DNA of 64,000 nt from Sphingobacteriaceae bacterium (GCA_016705695.1 JADJLA010000005.1:1-64000), one strand, 5' to 3'. Shown: positions 41,904 through 53,500, counted from the stretch's first letter. Notes: generated by a model not told the origin, from the sequence alone. Program-made: numbers and translations.

Positions 41904-43367
41904 ATGCAACCGCTTTTTTTATATAATACACTAACTCGCAAAAAAGAAGAGTTTAAAGCTATTAACCCACCGTACGTTGGAATGTATGTTTGTGGACCAA
42001 CAGTTTACAGCGATGTGCATTTAGGAAATTGCCGTACATTCATTTCGTTCGATCTTGTATATCGTTATTTATTGCATTGCGGATATAAAGTAAGGTATGT
42101 AAGAAACATTACCGATGCCGGACATTTAGAGGGCGATGGCGATGTTGGAGAAGATAAAATCAGTAAGAGAGCCAAATTGCAACAGTTAGAGCCAATGGAA
42201 ATTGTGCAAGCGTACACGGTAGATTTTCGTGAAGTAATGCGTCAGTTCAATAATCTTCCACCAAGTATTGAGCCAACTGCAACAGGGCACATCATCGAGC
42301 AACAAGAGATCGCCGAAACAATTATTAAGAACGGATACGCATACGAATCGAATGGTACAATTTATTTTGATGTAGAGAAATTTGCGAAGGAACATAATTA
42401 CACAGCACTCACCGGAAGAAAATTAGAAGATCTGTTAGAAGGCACGCGCGATCTTGACGGGCAAGATGAAAAACGCGGGCGTTTAGATTTTGCATTATGG
42501 ATAAAAGCAAAGCCAGAACATTTGATGCAATGGCGTAGTGCTTGGGGTCAAGGTTTTCCGGGATGGCATATTGAATGTAGCGCCATGAGTACAAAATATT
42601 TAGGCGCGCATTTTGATATACACGGTGGCGGAATGGATCTTGCGCCAACACATCATACCAACGAAATAGCTCAAAATTTGGCGTATTGCGGTAAACAACC
42701 TGCCAATTATTGGATGCATACAAATATGCTTACAGTAAATGGGCAAAAAATGAGTAAGAGCTTAGGGAATAGTTTTTTACCTCGCGAATTGTTCAGCGGC
42801 ATTCACCACTTACTTACCAAAGGTTATAATCCAATGGTGGTACGTTTTTTTATGTTGCAAACGCATTATCGCAGCACGTTAGATTTTAGTAATGATGCAT
42901 TGAATGCTGCCGAAACTGCATTTGATCGTTTACACGATGCATATAAAACATTACGTACACTAAAAGCATCGGATAAGTCAACTGAAGACATTGCTGCTTT
43001 GCAAAAAGCGTGTTACGATGCCATGAATGATGATCTGAATACATCGGTGATGATGGCGCAGTTGTTTGATGCGGCAAGAATAATTAATTCTACCAATGAT
43101 GGTAAATCATCTTTAACGCGAGCTGATATTGATCTGTTACATGTGATCTTCCAGAATTTTTTAGTTGATATTTGCGGCGTGAAGTTTGAAGAAGATAATG
43201 GAGAGGCTGCAACTGTATTACACAATGTGGTAGATGTTTTATTAGACATGCGAGCTAAAGCAAAAGCGGATAAGAATTTCCAATTAAGTGATGAGTTGCG
43301 TAATAAACTTGTGGCAGCAGGTGTAAAAATTAAAGACGGAAAAGAAGGAAGTACTTGGACTATTTAA
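41904..43367 (+). CDS. cysS: Cysteinyl-tRNA synthetase
   Basis: Class I aminoacyl-tRNA synthetase charging tRNA-Cys. The start is taken at ATG 41904 (MQPLFLYNTLTRKKEEF); an upstream in-frame ATG at 41886 adds six residues. About 487 aa. Zinc Cys in MYVCGPTVYS, HIGH-type signature HLGNCRT, PGWHIECSAMS, GGMDLAPTHHTNE, and KMSKSLGN near residue 285. The C-terminal DALR-like helical region and AKADKNFQLSDELRNKLVAA tail are normal. An essential single-copy gene, with terminators directly upstream. Confidence 0.97.
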   Translation: MQPLFLYNTLTRKKEEFKAINPPYVGMYVCGPTVYSDVHLGNCRTFISFDLVYRYLLHCGYKVRYVRNITDAGHLEGDGDVGEDKISKRAKLQQLEPMEIVQAYTVDFREVMRQFNNLPPSIEPTATGHIIEQQEIAETIIKNGYAYESNGTIYFDVEKFAKEHNYTALTGRKLEDLLEGTRDLDGQDEKRGRLDFALWIKAKPEHLMQWRSAWGQGFPGWHIECSAMSTKYLGAHFDIHGGGMDLAPTHHTNEIAQNLAYCGKQPANYWMHTNMLTVNGQKMSKSLGNSFLPRELFSGIHHLLTKGYNPMVVRFFMLQTHYRSTLDFSNDALNAAETAFDRLHDAYKTLRTLKASDKSTEDIAALQKACYDAMNDDLNTSVMMAQLFDAARIINSTNDGKSSLTRADIDLLHVIFQNFLVDICGVKFEEDNGEAATVLHNVVDVLLDMRAKAKADKNFQLSDELRNKLVAAGVKIKDGKEGSTWTI

Positions 43368-43387
43368 TTATGAGTAATGAATTTTGA

Positions 43388-44392
43388 ATGAAGCATTTTC
43401 CTAAATACATATTATTTTCAATTTTACTTTCTTCATGTGGGCCTGAGAAAACCGATGATAACACAAATGTCACAACGGATAATACCAATACAACCCAACC
43501 GAAAGTAGAGACAAAGCTTCGTGTTGTTCCGCCCAATTTTAATGAAGATAGCGCATTTGCTTTTGTAAAGTACCAGGCAGATCTTGGTCCGCGCACTCCG
43601 GGAAGTAAAGCGCACGAGAATACAGTTGCTTATTATGAGAAGATGTTCAAAAAATTTGGCGCGCAAGTATTAATTCAAGCAGCAAGTGCAACTACCTACG
43701 ATGGAAAAAGCTGGCTCCTTAAAAATGTGATCGCCTCTTTTGATCCTCAAAACAAAAAAAGAATTTTATTGTGCGCGCATTATGATAGCAGACCTTTTAG
43801 CGAAAAAGAAACTGACCCTAAGTTGAGAGCAAATCCTTGTCCTGGTGTAAATGATGGCGCTAGCGGCGTAGGTGTATTAATTGAAGTGGCTCGCGTCATT
43901 CAAACAAAAAATCCGAATGTTGGAATTGATATTGTGTTATTTGATCTTGAGGATTACGGCGATAATGGAGGAATGCCCGATACCTGGTGTTTAGGTTCAC
44001 AACACTGGAGCAAGAATCCACATAAGCCAGGATACACAGCAAACTATGGAATTTTATTAGATATGGTAGGAGCAAAGGATGCCCGTTTTCCTAAAGAAGA
44101 AATTTCAACATTTTATGCCAATGATGTGGTAACAAAAGTTTGGAAGGCAGCAAAAACCAGTGGCGCTTCAGCTTATTTTGTTGATGAAGAAACTGGGGAG
44201 ATGACCGACGACCATACATTCATTAATAAGATCGCGCAAATACCAACCATTGATATTTTGCATTACGATGCATATAAAAATAGTTTCTTTGAGCATCATC
44301 ACAAGAATAGCGATGATATCAAAACCATTGATAAAAATACATTAGAGGCTGTTGGGCAAACTTTGTTAGAGGTTATTTATAACGAAAACTAA
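43388..44392 (+). CDS. M28 family lipoprotein, glutaminyl-peptide cyclotransferase-like
   Basis: 334-aa lipoprotein (MKHFPKYILFSILLSSC, lipobox LSSC, Cys17). After a Thr/Asn spacer comes an M28 zinc domain: LLCAHYDSRPFSE near residue 125, CPGVNDGASGVGVLIEVARV near 155, the catalytic FDLEDYGD near 180, and late metal ligands DDHTFINK near 268 and IDILHYDAYK near 282. The close spacing and overall layout fit bacterial glutaminyl cyclases, which form N-terminal pyroglutamate, more than aminopeptidases. In Bacteroidota exported and T9SS-secreted proteins often bear N-terminal pyroglutamate, so this may modify periplasmic proteins; that link is inference. Confidence 0.85.
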   Translation: MKHFPKYILFSILLSSCGPEKTDDNTNVTTDNTNTTQPKVETKLRVVPPNFNEDSAFAFVKYQADLGPRTPGSKAHENTVAYYEKMFKKFGAQVLIQAASATTYDGKSWLLKNVIASFDPQNKKRILLCAHYDSRPFSEKETDPKLRANPCPGVNDGASGVGVLIEVARVIQTKNPNVGIDIVLFDLEDYGDNGGMPDTWCLGSQHWSKNPHKPGYTANYGILLDMVGAKDARFPKEEISTFYANDVVTKVWKAAKTSGASAYFVDEETGEMTDDHTFINKIAQIPTIDILHYDAYKNSFFEHHHKNSDDIKTIDKNTLEAVGQTLLEVIYNEN

Positions 44393-44426
44393 ATATAAAG
44401 CACTTGCATGGTAAAAAATTGATCAA

Positions 44427-45185
44427 ATGGTTTTAAGAAAATTCAAAACGATCATTATTGATGATGAGGAGAAAGCAAGAAAGAATCTCAGGCTTGTATT
44501 GGAAAAATATTTTCCTGAATTGGAAGTGATCGGTGAGGCTAATTCAGCAATAACAGCACGTCTAATGATAGTTGAACAGACCCCCGAAGTAGTATTTGTA
44601 GATATCCATATGCCTGAGATGAACGGGATCGAATTTTTGCGATCATTTGAGGTAAAGAATTTTGTATCCGTGATTGTTTCAGCTCATAGTGATTTTGGGA
44701 TTGATGCTTTGAGAGTTGGAGTTTTAGATTATTTGGTAAAGCCCATTATCATTTCAGATCTTCAGGCAGCAGTAAATAAAGTATTAAAACATTATTCTCT
44801 TGTAAAAGATCCTGTTATTAGGACTGCGATCAATACGGCACAAAAAAAATTAGCCTTGTCTACTTCATCAGGCATTTATTATTCTGAAATTGATAAAGTT
44901 CTTATATTAAAAGGAGAGGATAATTATACTAAAGTGCTATTTACCGATGGTAAGGATCTATTGGTATCAAAAACTTTAAAGGATTTTGAAAGGAGTTTGC
45001 CTACTGAATTATTTTTCAGGATACATAAATCGTGCATAATCAACGCGCAACACGTAAAGGAGTATACCCGCACAGATGGCGGTTATGTAGTGATGATCAA
45101 TGGCAGCAAATACGAAATATCAAAAAACAATCACGCATCTTTTCTTGACTTCATGAAAGAATATTCGATCAGTATTGGTAAATAA
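44427..45185 (+). CDS. LytTR family response regulator
   Basis: 252 aa. Receiver domain 1-125: acidic pocket TIIIDDEEKARKNLR, phosphoacceptor D59 in FVDIHMPEMNG, IVSAHSDFGID and VLDYLVKPI with the conserved Lys. LytTR DNA-binding domain from about 145 to 250 (ILKGEDNYTKVLFTDGKDLL; FFRIHKSCIINAQHVKEY). Its stop overlaps the start of the histidine kinase gene by 11 nt, so they form a cognate pair. Likely binds direct repeats upstream of target genes; none could be identified with confidence. Confidence 0.95.
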   Translation: MVLRKFKTIIIDDEEKARKNLRLVLEKYFPELEVIGEANSAITARLMIVEQTPEVVFVDIHMPEMNGIEFLRSFEVKNFVSVIVSAHSDFGIDALRVGVLDYLVKPIIISDLQAAVNKVLKHYSLVKDPVIRTAINTAQKKLALSTSSGIYYSEIDKVLILKGEDNYTKVLFTDGKDLLVSKTLKDFERSLPTELFFRIHKSCIINAQHVKEYTRTDGGYVVMINGSKYEISKNNHASFLDFMKEYSISIGK

Positions 45186-48042
45186 AGGTAAAATACTTAT
45201 TTTAATTTTTACACTGATATTTTCTTGTTTAAGATCACAGTTTGGCGTTTATAAAAATCTATCGGTTAAGGATGGTTTGTCAAGCAGTTCGGTTTTTTCT
45301 ATTTTAGAAGATAAGAACGGTAAGATGTGGTTTGGAACCGACAATGGTTTAGATTGTTTTGCAGGAAATCATCGAACACATTACAATAATGCATCGGGCC
45401 TTAGTGGCAGCCTTATTACATCTATTGCCGAATACAATAATACAATTTGGGCGTTTAGTAAACGCAAAGGGATATTTAGTATAAAGCAAGGACAAGCAAA
45501 AGAGATAGTTTCGGATACGGCAAAAGAATATATTGGCGAGCGATTATATATTGTAGATAACACAATAATTACCATTAATCGTGGCGTGCATCTTATTGTG
45601 TATGATAACGTAGATGCGATAAAGAAACGAACTATTATTTATGGTATAACCGACGCTTTTGTTGATGGCAAAAATAATCTTATAGTTTTAAAAGATGCCG
45701 CAGTTTATAAGCTTAAAGGCACGTCACTTGAGGATCTTAACATAAAAGGGCTAGCAAAAAAAGTATACAGTTACTATCCAGTGTCGGCCAAGGAATTTTA
45801 TCTGGGCGGAACAAGCGTTGTTTACAAGATAGTGGATCTTAAAGTTGTTGACTCAATAAGGGTTTCAGCAAATGAATTCAATATAAAGGGGCTTTGTTTA
45901 GATAAGCATGGCAATATCTGGTGTTCATCATTAACCTCCGATGATAATTATATTATTACACCCTTAAAAAAATGCGTGAACATAGATTCCATTCTTGGCG
46001 TTAAACGACTTCTCATAACGTCAATTTTTAAAGATAGTAAAAGTAACATTTGGCTAACAACACTAAACAATGGTGTTTATTATTTCTATAATTCATTTCT
46101 TGAGAATCTTTCAGATAATTCCGGTTCGCCCGCTTACGTGAGTAGGGTTATAAATGGCAAGGGTGATGATATATTTTTATGTACTAATTTTGGTTTGAAG
46201 CAAATGAACCTTAATTCTAATAGGGAGCAACAATTTAAGTACTTCTCAAAAAACGCAACTACATATGTTTTTGATGCTGCAATTAGCGACGACGGTTATT
46301 TGTTTGTTGGAAATAACTCTTCAGGTGGATTAGTTGTATCTAACTATGGCGAAATAAATTACAGAAGTGACAGGAGCACATTTTTTGTTTGCAGTGCAGT
46401 AAGTAATGTTTACAAAAATAAAATTGCATTCGGGGCATGGGGACGAAGTTTATATTCTGGTGAAGTAAATAATAAAAACGAAATAATAGTTACTGATAGC
46501 GTTGAGCTATTCAAAAATAATGAGCGAGGCGTAAAGACTAACCGATTATTTTACGCAAATGACGGAACACTTTGGGTGGGAACCTCAAGCGGCGTTGGCT
46601 CACTCAGTGCGGGAAAATTTCTGAGGCATAATCAAAAAGGGCTTAATGGAGAAATATACGACATTATTCAAAGGGAGAATGGGACCCTTATTTTTTGTAC
46701 TGAATTTGGGTTGGTAGAACATGTAAATGGAAGCTGGACATATAGTGAAATCTATTTTGGGAGGAAATTCACCAATGTGCGAACTGCGGTGGAAGACGGC
46801 AAGAAGAGATTATGGTTTGCTGCTCCGGAAGGTTTGTTTTGTTTAAATGACACGGGAATAATTCACCTAAATGTATTTGATGGTATTATTTCAAAGCAGA
46901 TAAATTCGATGTGTTACAATAGGAAGTGCAATTGTATTATTATAGGAACTACTTCAGGTGTTAGTGTTTTAGACCTCTCTTATTTTGATAATGAGTTTGT
47001 AAATGAAAAAAATATACGGATATCCAATATCTCTATAAATAACAAAAGCTCAGCTATAAACGATACTTTGTATTTAAATCGTGATGAGCGTAGCCTAACC
47101 ATTTATTTAACCGGCGCCGATCTGATACATTCAGATGACATTATTTACCAGTATAGGATCAATTCGCAAAATTGGGTACAGATTGAAGGAAGCAGCATCA
47201 ATTTCAATAATCTGCCATTACCTATAGCTACTATTAGCTTTAGAGGATCCAATGATCAGATCAACTGGAGTGCACCAGTTAGTATTGTAGTTGTTCCGGA
47301 ACCTTTTTTTTTGGAAACGGGCTGGTTTAAAATAGGTGTAGTTGTATTGATCCTTTTCATCCTCATCCTCATTATTTTATTGAACAATAAGAAGAACGCA
47401 GAGAGACTCAACTATTTAAATCAATTGAATGAATTGCGTTATGAAGCATTGATGGCATCCATTAACCCCCACTTTATTTTTAACGCACTTAATTCTATAC
47501 AAAGTTTTATCAATGATAATGATATGCGTAATGGGAGCGAATATCTTGCCAAATTTGCTCAATTAATAAGATTAACTATTGATCATGCGGATCAACGTTA
47601 CATCGTATTATCTAAAGAACTTAAACGCATTGAATATTATTTACAATTGGAGGAAATGCGCTTTGAGGGCAAATTTGATTTCAAGATCATTTGTAATAAA
47701 GCAATAGATCCAATAGGTGTATATATTCCTAATATGATCATTCAACCCTTTATTGAGAATAGCATTATTCATGCGTTCAACCAAATGGATCAAAAGGGGA
47801 GTATTGTCTTACGAATAGATCAAAAAGGGGATAGCATACAAATTGAGATAGAAGATAATGGGGTAGGTATTGATCATTCGCGAAAGAGTACTAAATCAGA
47901 ACACCGTTCTATTGGTTTTTCAAATGTTACCGCACGTTTGAAACTTTTACCCGGAACTACGTTGGAAATTACCGACCTTTCGGCCATGCAAAGAACCGGT
48001 ACGCTCATCCGAATAACTACCCCACTCAAGAATTCCCAATAA
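45175..48042 (+). CDS. LytS-type sensor histidine kinase with periplasmic propeller
   Basis: 955 aa from a TTG start that overlaps the response regulator. Signal peptide ILILIFTLIFSCLRSQFG, then two-component-regulator propeller blades (DGLSSSSVFSILEDKNGKMW then FGTDNGLD; IWCSSLTSDD; TLWVGTSSGVGSL; RLWFAAPEGLFCL), a Y_Y_Y Ig-like domain near 615-700, and a membrane helix near 715-735. The His_kinase domain has the phospho-His H766 in SINPHFIFNALNSIQSFI; the HATPase domain has PFIENSIIHAF and IEDNGVGIDHS. It therefore senses a periplasmic cue and phosphorylates the LytTR partner. Three T9SS cargo genes follow downstream. Confidence 0.93.
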   Translation: MVNKGKILILIFTLIFSCLRSQFGVYKNLSVKDGLSSSSVFSILEDKNGKMWFGTDNGLDCFAGNHRTHYNNASGLSGSLITSIAEYNNTIWAFSKRKGIFSIKQGQAKEIVSDTAKEYIGERLYIVDNTIITINRGVHLIVYDNVDAIKKRTIIYGITDAFVDGKNNLIVLKDAAVYKLKGTSLEDLNIKGLAKKVYSYYPVSAKEFYLGGTSVVYKIVDLKVVDSIRVSANEFNIKGLCLDKHGNIWCSSLTSDDNYIITPLKKCVNIDSILGVKRLLITSIFKDSKSNIWLTTLNNGVYYFYNSFLENLSDNSGSPAYVSRVINGKGDDIFLCTNFGLKQMNLNSNREQQFKYFSKNATTYVFDAAISDDGYLFVGNNSSGGLVVSNYGEINYRSDRSTFFVCSAVSNVYKNKIAFGAWGRSLYSGEVNNKNEIIVTDSVELFKNNERGVKTNRLFYANDGTLWVGTSSGVGSLSAGKFLRHNQKGLNGEIYDIIQRENGTLIFCTEFGLVEHVNGSWTYSEIYFGRKFTNVRTAVEDGKKRLWFAAPEGLFCLNDTGIIHLNVFDGIISKQINSMCYNRKCNCIIIGTTSGVSVLDLSYFDNEFVNEKNIRISNISINNKSSAINDTLYLNRDERSLTIYLTGADLIHSDDIIYQYRINSQNWVQIEGSSINFNNLPLPIATISFRGSNDQINWSAPVSIVVVPEPFFLETGWFKIGVVVLILFILILIILLNNKKNAERLNYLNQLNELRYEALMASINPHFIFNALNSIQSFINDNDMRNGSEYLAKFAQLIRLTIDHADQRYIVLSKELKRIEYYLQLEEMRFEGKFDFKIICNKAIDPIGVYIPNMIIQPFIENSIIHAFNQMDQKGSIVLRIDQKGDSIQIEIEDNGVGIDHSRKSTKSEHRSIGFSNVTARLKLLPGTTLEITDLSAMQRTGTLIRITTPLKNSQ

Positions 48043-48134
48043 AAGGCTTAAATTTTGCCTAAACGGATGGTGCCTTTTCCTAAAGCGATCGCCCTTTAAC
48101 CTAATTCCACTAAGGAAAGCCCGTACGAATGGCT

Positions 48135-48142
48135 TAGGTTTG
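48135..48142 (+). promoter_or_regulatory. -7 element upstream of the secreted hydrolase cluster
   Basis: TAGGTTTG (TAnnTTTG) 18 bases before the ATG at 48161. No TTTG at the expected -33 distance, which may mean activator dependence. Confidence 0.5.
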
Positions 48143-48160
48143 ATAGTATAAATAGAAATC

Positions 48161-50521
48161 ATGGATAATATCAACCCCCGAAAAGCTTACCTGTTCATAT
48201 TGGGCATCATCATAGCTTTATCAAGTATTGGTCAAAACATACAAATGAACACTTCAAATATCAAAGTAATAAACGCAGAGCATCATGGTTTATCCTTTGT
48301 AAATTTTTATAATACCTGTACAGATAATGTATGTACGGATAATGTAAAGAACCTGAAGCCACGTGTTATTCGTTTTCCATCGGCCGGAGATGCAGATAAT
48401 TATAGCATGAATAAAGACACGGCCGGGTATGGAATTAATTTTGCAAATGTTGCGGCATATTTAGCAGACAGATATAATAGCATACAAAATCCATTAACTT
48501 TTACGCCCCTGGTTACTACATATACATGCCCGATCGCTTTTGATCAGTTCTCGGTTCCTTTAAATTACAATGCCTCGGTACCATCAGTTTTTACAACAAC
48601 AGCTGCAGCTTCGAGTTATACCAGCGAACTTCAAACATGGTATTGTAATTATAGAAGGCAAAAAACACAAATACCACAAAGCTATCTAACTAAATTTATA
48701 CAGTATGTAAAAGAAATGGAAGACAGTTTGCAAACCGGCGAACGCATAAATGTTATTTATGTAGCTAATATTTTTTCGGGCACCCCTGCGGATCTTGTAA
48801 AAACACTAGATCAATTAACCAAAGTAAGCTTAAACGGTATCAAGTCGATCAATGTGGTTGGAATTGAATTATCGAACGAATCATGGGGAAAAGCAAACAA
48901 TGATATTTTTCCTGATCTAAATGCCGGGAATCAATTTTATAATTATGTGAGAGGTTTTGGACCGCCACTTTACACCGGCTGTTTAACCCCAAAAGGCGAT
49001 TATATCAGCGCCATCCGTTCTAATTTTCCAAATATAAAGATAGGATTTCCAACCGCGCCTCTTGCGGCAGCAACACATACGGATTATTACGGCTGTAGTA
49101 TGGCAAGCTCAAGCGCTTCTCGTTTTAATACGTGGAATACACAGTTAGCTACAAATTTGAATACAGTGATCAATGTCACTGTTGGGAGTACTCCAACCAC
49201 GGTTACTTCAGGAGATGCATTTGTTATACATAAATATTTTGATGACAAATACTGGGGCAGTAACCAGGAAGGGATGCCCGGAAGTTCGTGTAACAATTGT
49301 TTATTAAATACAACAGGGCCCGCTCAATACAAAAATTATTTACGCGCTCACACAACTAGCTCAACCAATTTTAATCACCCGTATTCTTACTATCCAAACA
49401 CCGAAGATGATACCCTCAGATCATCATTTGATTGCCAATTGAAAGAAACATTTAAATTTATTGATTCGGGTTTTGTAGACAAAATAATGGATGGATATAA
49501 AACACAATTGGGAATTAGTGCCGCCAATAATAAAAAAATATGGATGACCGAGTGGAATATTTTAGAGAACAATAATGATGATACAACCTATCTCTTCCAT
49601 AATACATTTAACCATGCTGTTTTAACCCTTGGTTGGAAAATGGCCATGTTCCGTTCTAATTGGGAAATTGCAGGCGCAAGTGATATGTTTCAGTATAGCA
49701 CATTTTTTAATGGTGTTTCGGCGCAACAAAATGGATGTTTGAGCAAACGAACAGGAACCAATTCAATTGGCGATGGAGCTGCTCAGGATGCTACGTCGGG
49801 TAATGTAAAACGTATGGCGTATTGGGCAACGAGTTTAGCCCGTCACATCTCGCTTGATTCGTTGAATTGGATCGGCAATACCATTAATAATACAGCCGCA
49901 TACCCAAATACACGATTTTACACATTCATTAATCCGGGAAACAAATACATGTACATGTATTACATTAATGCGGATAACACCGATCTTAATTTGAATTTAG
50001 ATAGCATCAAGTTAACAGGGTACAATTTGGACTCAACAGTATATCGCGAATATTTTTCCGTAAAAAATAATTATTCAACAGCCGGGTACTCTCAAGGCTT
50101 TGAACACAATAAATTTTATAAGGTAGGTAACAATTGGCAAACCTTATTGGCTAACGAACCTGCAGCAACCTATTCGCAAGTAGCGGTGTCTGCAAAAAAC
50201 TATAATCTGAAAAGAAAATCGATTGGTTATATAAAGATCCCTATAAAAACGCCGGGAACCGGAATCAATGAATCTGATGTTCTAATTAAAACGATCGCCT
50301 TTTTCCCAAATCCAACAAATGGCATAGTAACCATCTCGGCACTTAGTGATATAAATGCCGACATAAAAGTGAGCGATATTTTGGGTAATACGATTATGGG
50401 TTCAAAAATGAATGGGCAAACATCAGAGTTGAATTTTAAAGAACTGTCGAACGGAATGTATTTGATCAATGTGAGTTCAGAAAACGCAAGCGCTACATAC
50501 AAAATAATTTTATTAAAATAA
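48161..50521 (+). CDS. T9SS-secreted glycoside-hydrolase-like (clan GH-A type) protein
   Basis: 786-aa exported protein; the signal is internal to a short polar start (AYLFILGIIIALSSIGQ). Residues 30-560 look like a TIM-barrel glycosidase of clan GH-A: LKPRVIRFPSAGDADNYS near the N-terminus, the acid/base pair in NVVGIELSNESWGKANND, FVIHKYFDDKYWG, and a nucleophile candidate in KKIWMTEWNILENN. Nothing narrows the family, but arabinofuranosidase-like GH39/GH51 groups have this layout. The last 80 residues (KTIAFFPNPTNGIVTIS to SATYKIILLK) are a type A T9SS sorting domain. First of three adjacent secreted genes. Confidence 0.75.
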   Translation: MDNINPRKAYLFILGIIIALSSIGQNIQMNTSNIKVINAEHHGLSFVNFYNTCTDNVCTDNVKNLKPRVIRFPSAGDADNYSMNKDTAGYGINFANVAAYLADRYNSIQNPLTFTPLVTTYTCPIAFDQFSVPLNYNASVPSVFTTTAAASSYTSELQTWYCNYRRQKTQIPQSYLTKFIQYVKEMEDSLQTGERINVIYVANIFSGTPADLVKTLDQLTKVSLNGIKSINVVGIELSNESWGKANNDIFPDLNAGNQFYNYVRGFGPPLYTGCLTPKGDYISAIRSNFPNIKIGFPTAPLAAATHTDYYGCSMASSSASRFNTWNTQLATNLNTVINVTVGSTPTTVTSGDAFVIHKYFDDKYWGSNQEGMPGSSCNNCLLNTTGPAQYKNYLRAHTTSSTNFNHPYSYYPNTEDDTLRSSFDCQLKETFKFIDSGFVDKIMDGYKTQLGISAANNKKIWMTEWNILENNNDDTTYLFHNTFNHAVLTLGWKMAMFRSNWEIAGASDMFQYSTFFNGVSAQQNGCLSKRTGTNSIGDGAAQDATSGNVKRMAYWATSLARHISLDSLNWIGNTINNTAAYPNTRFYTFINPGNKYMYMYYINADNTDLNLNLDSIKLTGYNLDSTVYREYFSVKNNYSTAGYSQGFEHNKFYKVGNNWQTLLANEPAATYSQVAVSAKNYNLKRKSIGYIKIPIKTPGTGINESDVLIKTIAFFPNPTNGIVTISALSDINADIKVSDILGNTIMGSKMNGQTSELNFKELSNGMYLINVSSENASATYKIILLK

Positions 50522-50538
50522 TTTAAAAAATATATGCT

Positions 50539-53500
50539 ATGAGAAAATTAATTTTATTAGGAATGTTGTTTTTAACAACCGTCTTATTAGATGGACAAAC
50601 GCCGGGCTTTCAATGGGCAAACTCTATTGGATCCACTGGTGGTGGAGATGATGTTGGAAAATGCATAAAAACAGATGTGTCAGGTAATACATTTGTATGT
50701 GGGTCGTTTATTGGCACCGTAGATTTTGATCCCTCCCCGGCTATATTTAATCTATCATCTTATTACGGATCTCAGGATTTCTTTATTGCTAAGTATGGAC
50801 CAACCGGAAATTTGATCTGGGCAAAAGGTTTTGGTGGTTTAGGTATAGAAGATTGCCCTGCTCTTGCCGTTGATGCCGCCGGGAATGTATATGTTGCCGG
50901 GTCGTTTGTTTATACGGTTGACTTTGATCCTTCGACAAACGTTTCAAATCTTGTTCAACAATATGGAACAAATCTTTTTTTAGCAAAGTACGATCCGTCC
51001 GGAAATTTTGTTTGGGCTAAAGGAATTATTGGAAACACAACCCTCAATGCCTTTGCAGAGGGATTAAACGTTGACATGAATGGAGATATTCTTTTGACAG
51101 GAAGTTTCAGCGGAACGTTAGATTTTGACCCTTCTGCAAGTACAGTAAATCTTATTTCGACCGGGAATTTAGAAATTTTTATTGCTAAGTATACTTCAGC
51201 CGGTAACTATGTATGGGCACATAGGTTTGGAAGTACATTTGCAGATTATGCTCATTCAGTTTCAAGTGATGGGGCAGGAAACGTTTATATTGCCGGCCAA
51301 TTTAAAGGTACAGTTGATTTTGACCCTTCTGCTTCAACAAATACACTAGTAACAGGTTCAAGTAGCGATATATTTATTGCGAAGTACGATCTAAACGGTA
51401 ATTATGTTTGGGCAAAGAACATGTCAAGTAGTTCTGCCGGAGAAGATATTTATTGCATTTTTTCAGATGCATCAGGGAATTTGTATATAGCAGGAGATTA
51501 TGGAGGAACAACCGACTTTGACCCTAGCGCAGGAGTTTACAATTTGTCAATTGTTGGGGGTGTTGACGCTTTTTTCGCGAAGTATAATTCTTCGGGGAAT
51601 TTAATTTTTGCAAGGAGTATTGGAGGAATGAATTTTGATGCAGCATATTCAATTGTAGCCGATGCATTAGGAAGTATTTATGTAACCGGAGGTTTTAGAC
51701 TTACTTGTGACTTCGACCCATCTTCTTCAACAGCAAACTTAATAACAGCAACAAATGATGGAAACGATGTAGATATTTTTCTTGCTAAATATGATGTTAA
51801 TGGAAACTATGTTTGGGCGAAAAACATGTTAGGTAATAGTGTAAGCAATGATATTGGAAGAGCAATTACGCTCGATGGCAATTCAGGTGTATTAATAACA
51901 GGGCAGCTTTACAACACTTCAGATTTTGACCCATCGTCAGCTGTAAATAATTTAGTCGCTTCAAGCGGAAGCTCATTTTTTGTAGGGAAATATGATCTGT
52001 CATCATGTAATTTACTCTACGGATTTTCCGCGCAAGAAACCGTTGGGGGTACTGATAACGGTAAACGAATTAAAAAGGACGCAGCCGGTAATGTATATAC
52101 AATGGGAAATTTTATTGGTACGGTAGACTTTGACCCTTCGGCTGTAACCGCTACATTATCATCTCCTGTTACCGATGGTATTTTTATTACAAAGTACGAC
52201 CCATCCGGTAATTATATTTGGGCCAAATGTATAGTGGTTGAACAAATAAACTTCGGATCTGTATGTAGTGCTGCGGATCTATATATAGATCCCACGGGTA
52301 ATGTTTATCTTACAGGTTCGTATAATGGAACTATTGACTTCGATCCTTCCGTTGCTACTTCAACACTCACTTCATACTTAGGTGTGAATGATCAGGATGC
52401 ATTTTTTGCAAAATACGACAATTCAGGAAATTATTTATGGGCAAAAAGTATTGGGGGAGTAGGCTCTCTGGTAGGAGCCGAGAGTGGATGCGTAATTAAT
52501 TCTGATGCGGCGGGGAACGTTCTTGTTGCAGGGTATTTTCAAACGACCACAGATTTTGATCCTTCTCCAGCAACAGCAACATTATCTACTTCAGGCTTTT
52601 CTGAGTTTGCAATGTTTATTGCTAAGTATGATCTGAACGGAAATTATGTTTGGAGCAAAGGGATAATTGGAAGTGCAAATAAAATCCCAAAAGCAATTAC
52701 CATAGATAATTCGAATATATATTTAACCGGATATTTTACTGGAGTAGCAGATTTTGATCCGGCAGCACCGGCTTATATGCTCACAGCATCCGGCAGCGAA
52801 GATGCGTTTATTTCTAAATACGATATGAATGGAAATCTTGTTTGGGCAAATAAGATCGGTGGTTCGTCACAAGATGTCGGAAATTCAATTGTGCTTGATG
52901 CATCAGGAAATATATACACAACCGGGTATTTTTATGGTACCGTAGATTTTGATCCGTCAGCAAGTATTTCCAATTTAGTATCCGCCGGAACCTCCGATGG
53001 GTATATCGCCAAATACGATAATTTAGGAAATTATGTATGGGCAAAACGATTCGGAGGAACAAATCTTGAAATTGTTGAAAGCATTGATTTGGATATGAAT
53101 AATAAAATAATTATTAGCGGTTATTTTTATGGAACCTCAGATTTTGACCCATCAACGAACATTAGCAATCTTGTTTCAGTTGGGAATGCCGATTGCTTTC
53201 TAGCTGCGTATGATAATTCCGGTAGTTATTCATGGGCTTTTTCGTTTGGAAATGTAGGCAGTGATAGAGCATATTCGGTATTAACACACAATGGAAGTAT
53301 CTACACAACCGGATACTATGGAGGAACTATAGATTGTGATCCATCCGCTTCGGTTAATAATTTGATTTCAAGTGGAACCACGCAAGACGTTTTCATTGCA
53401 AAGTATGGCAGTTCTACAACAACAGGCCACGGAAAAATAAGTATTGTAACATCAATGCTTTTAACTTTCCCTAATCCAAATGCAGGTAATTTTACAATTC

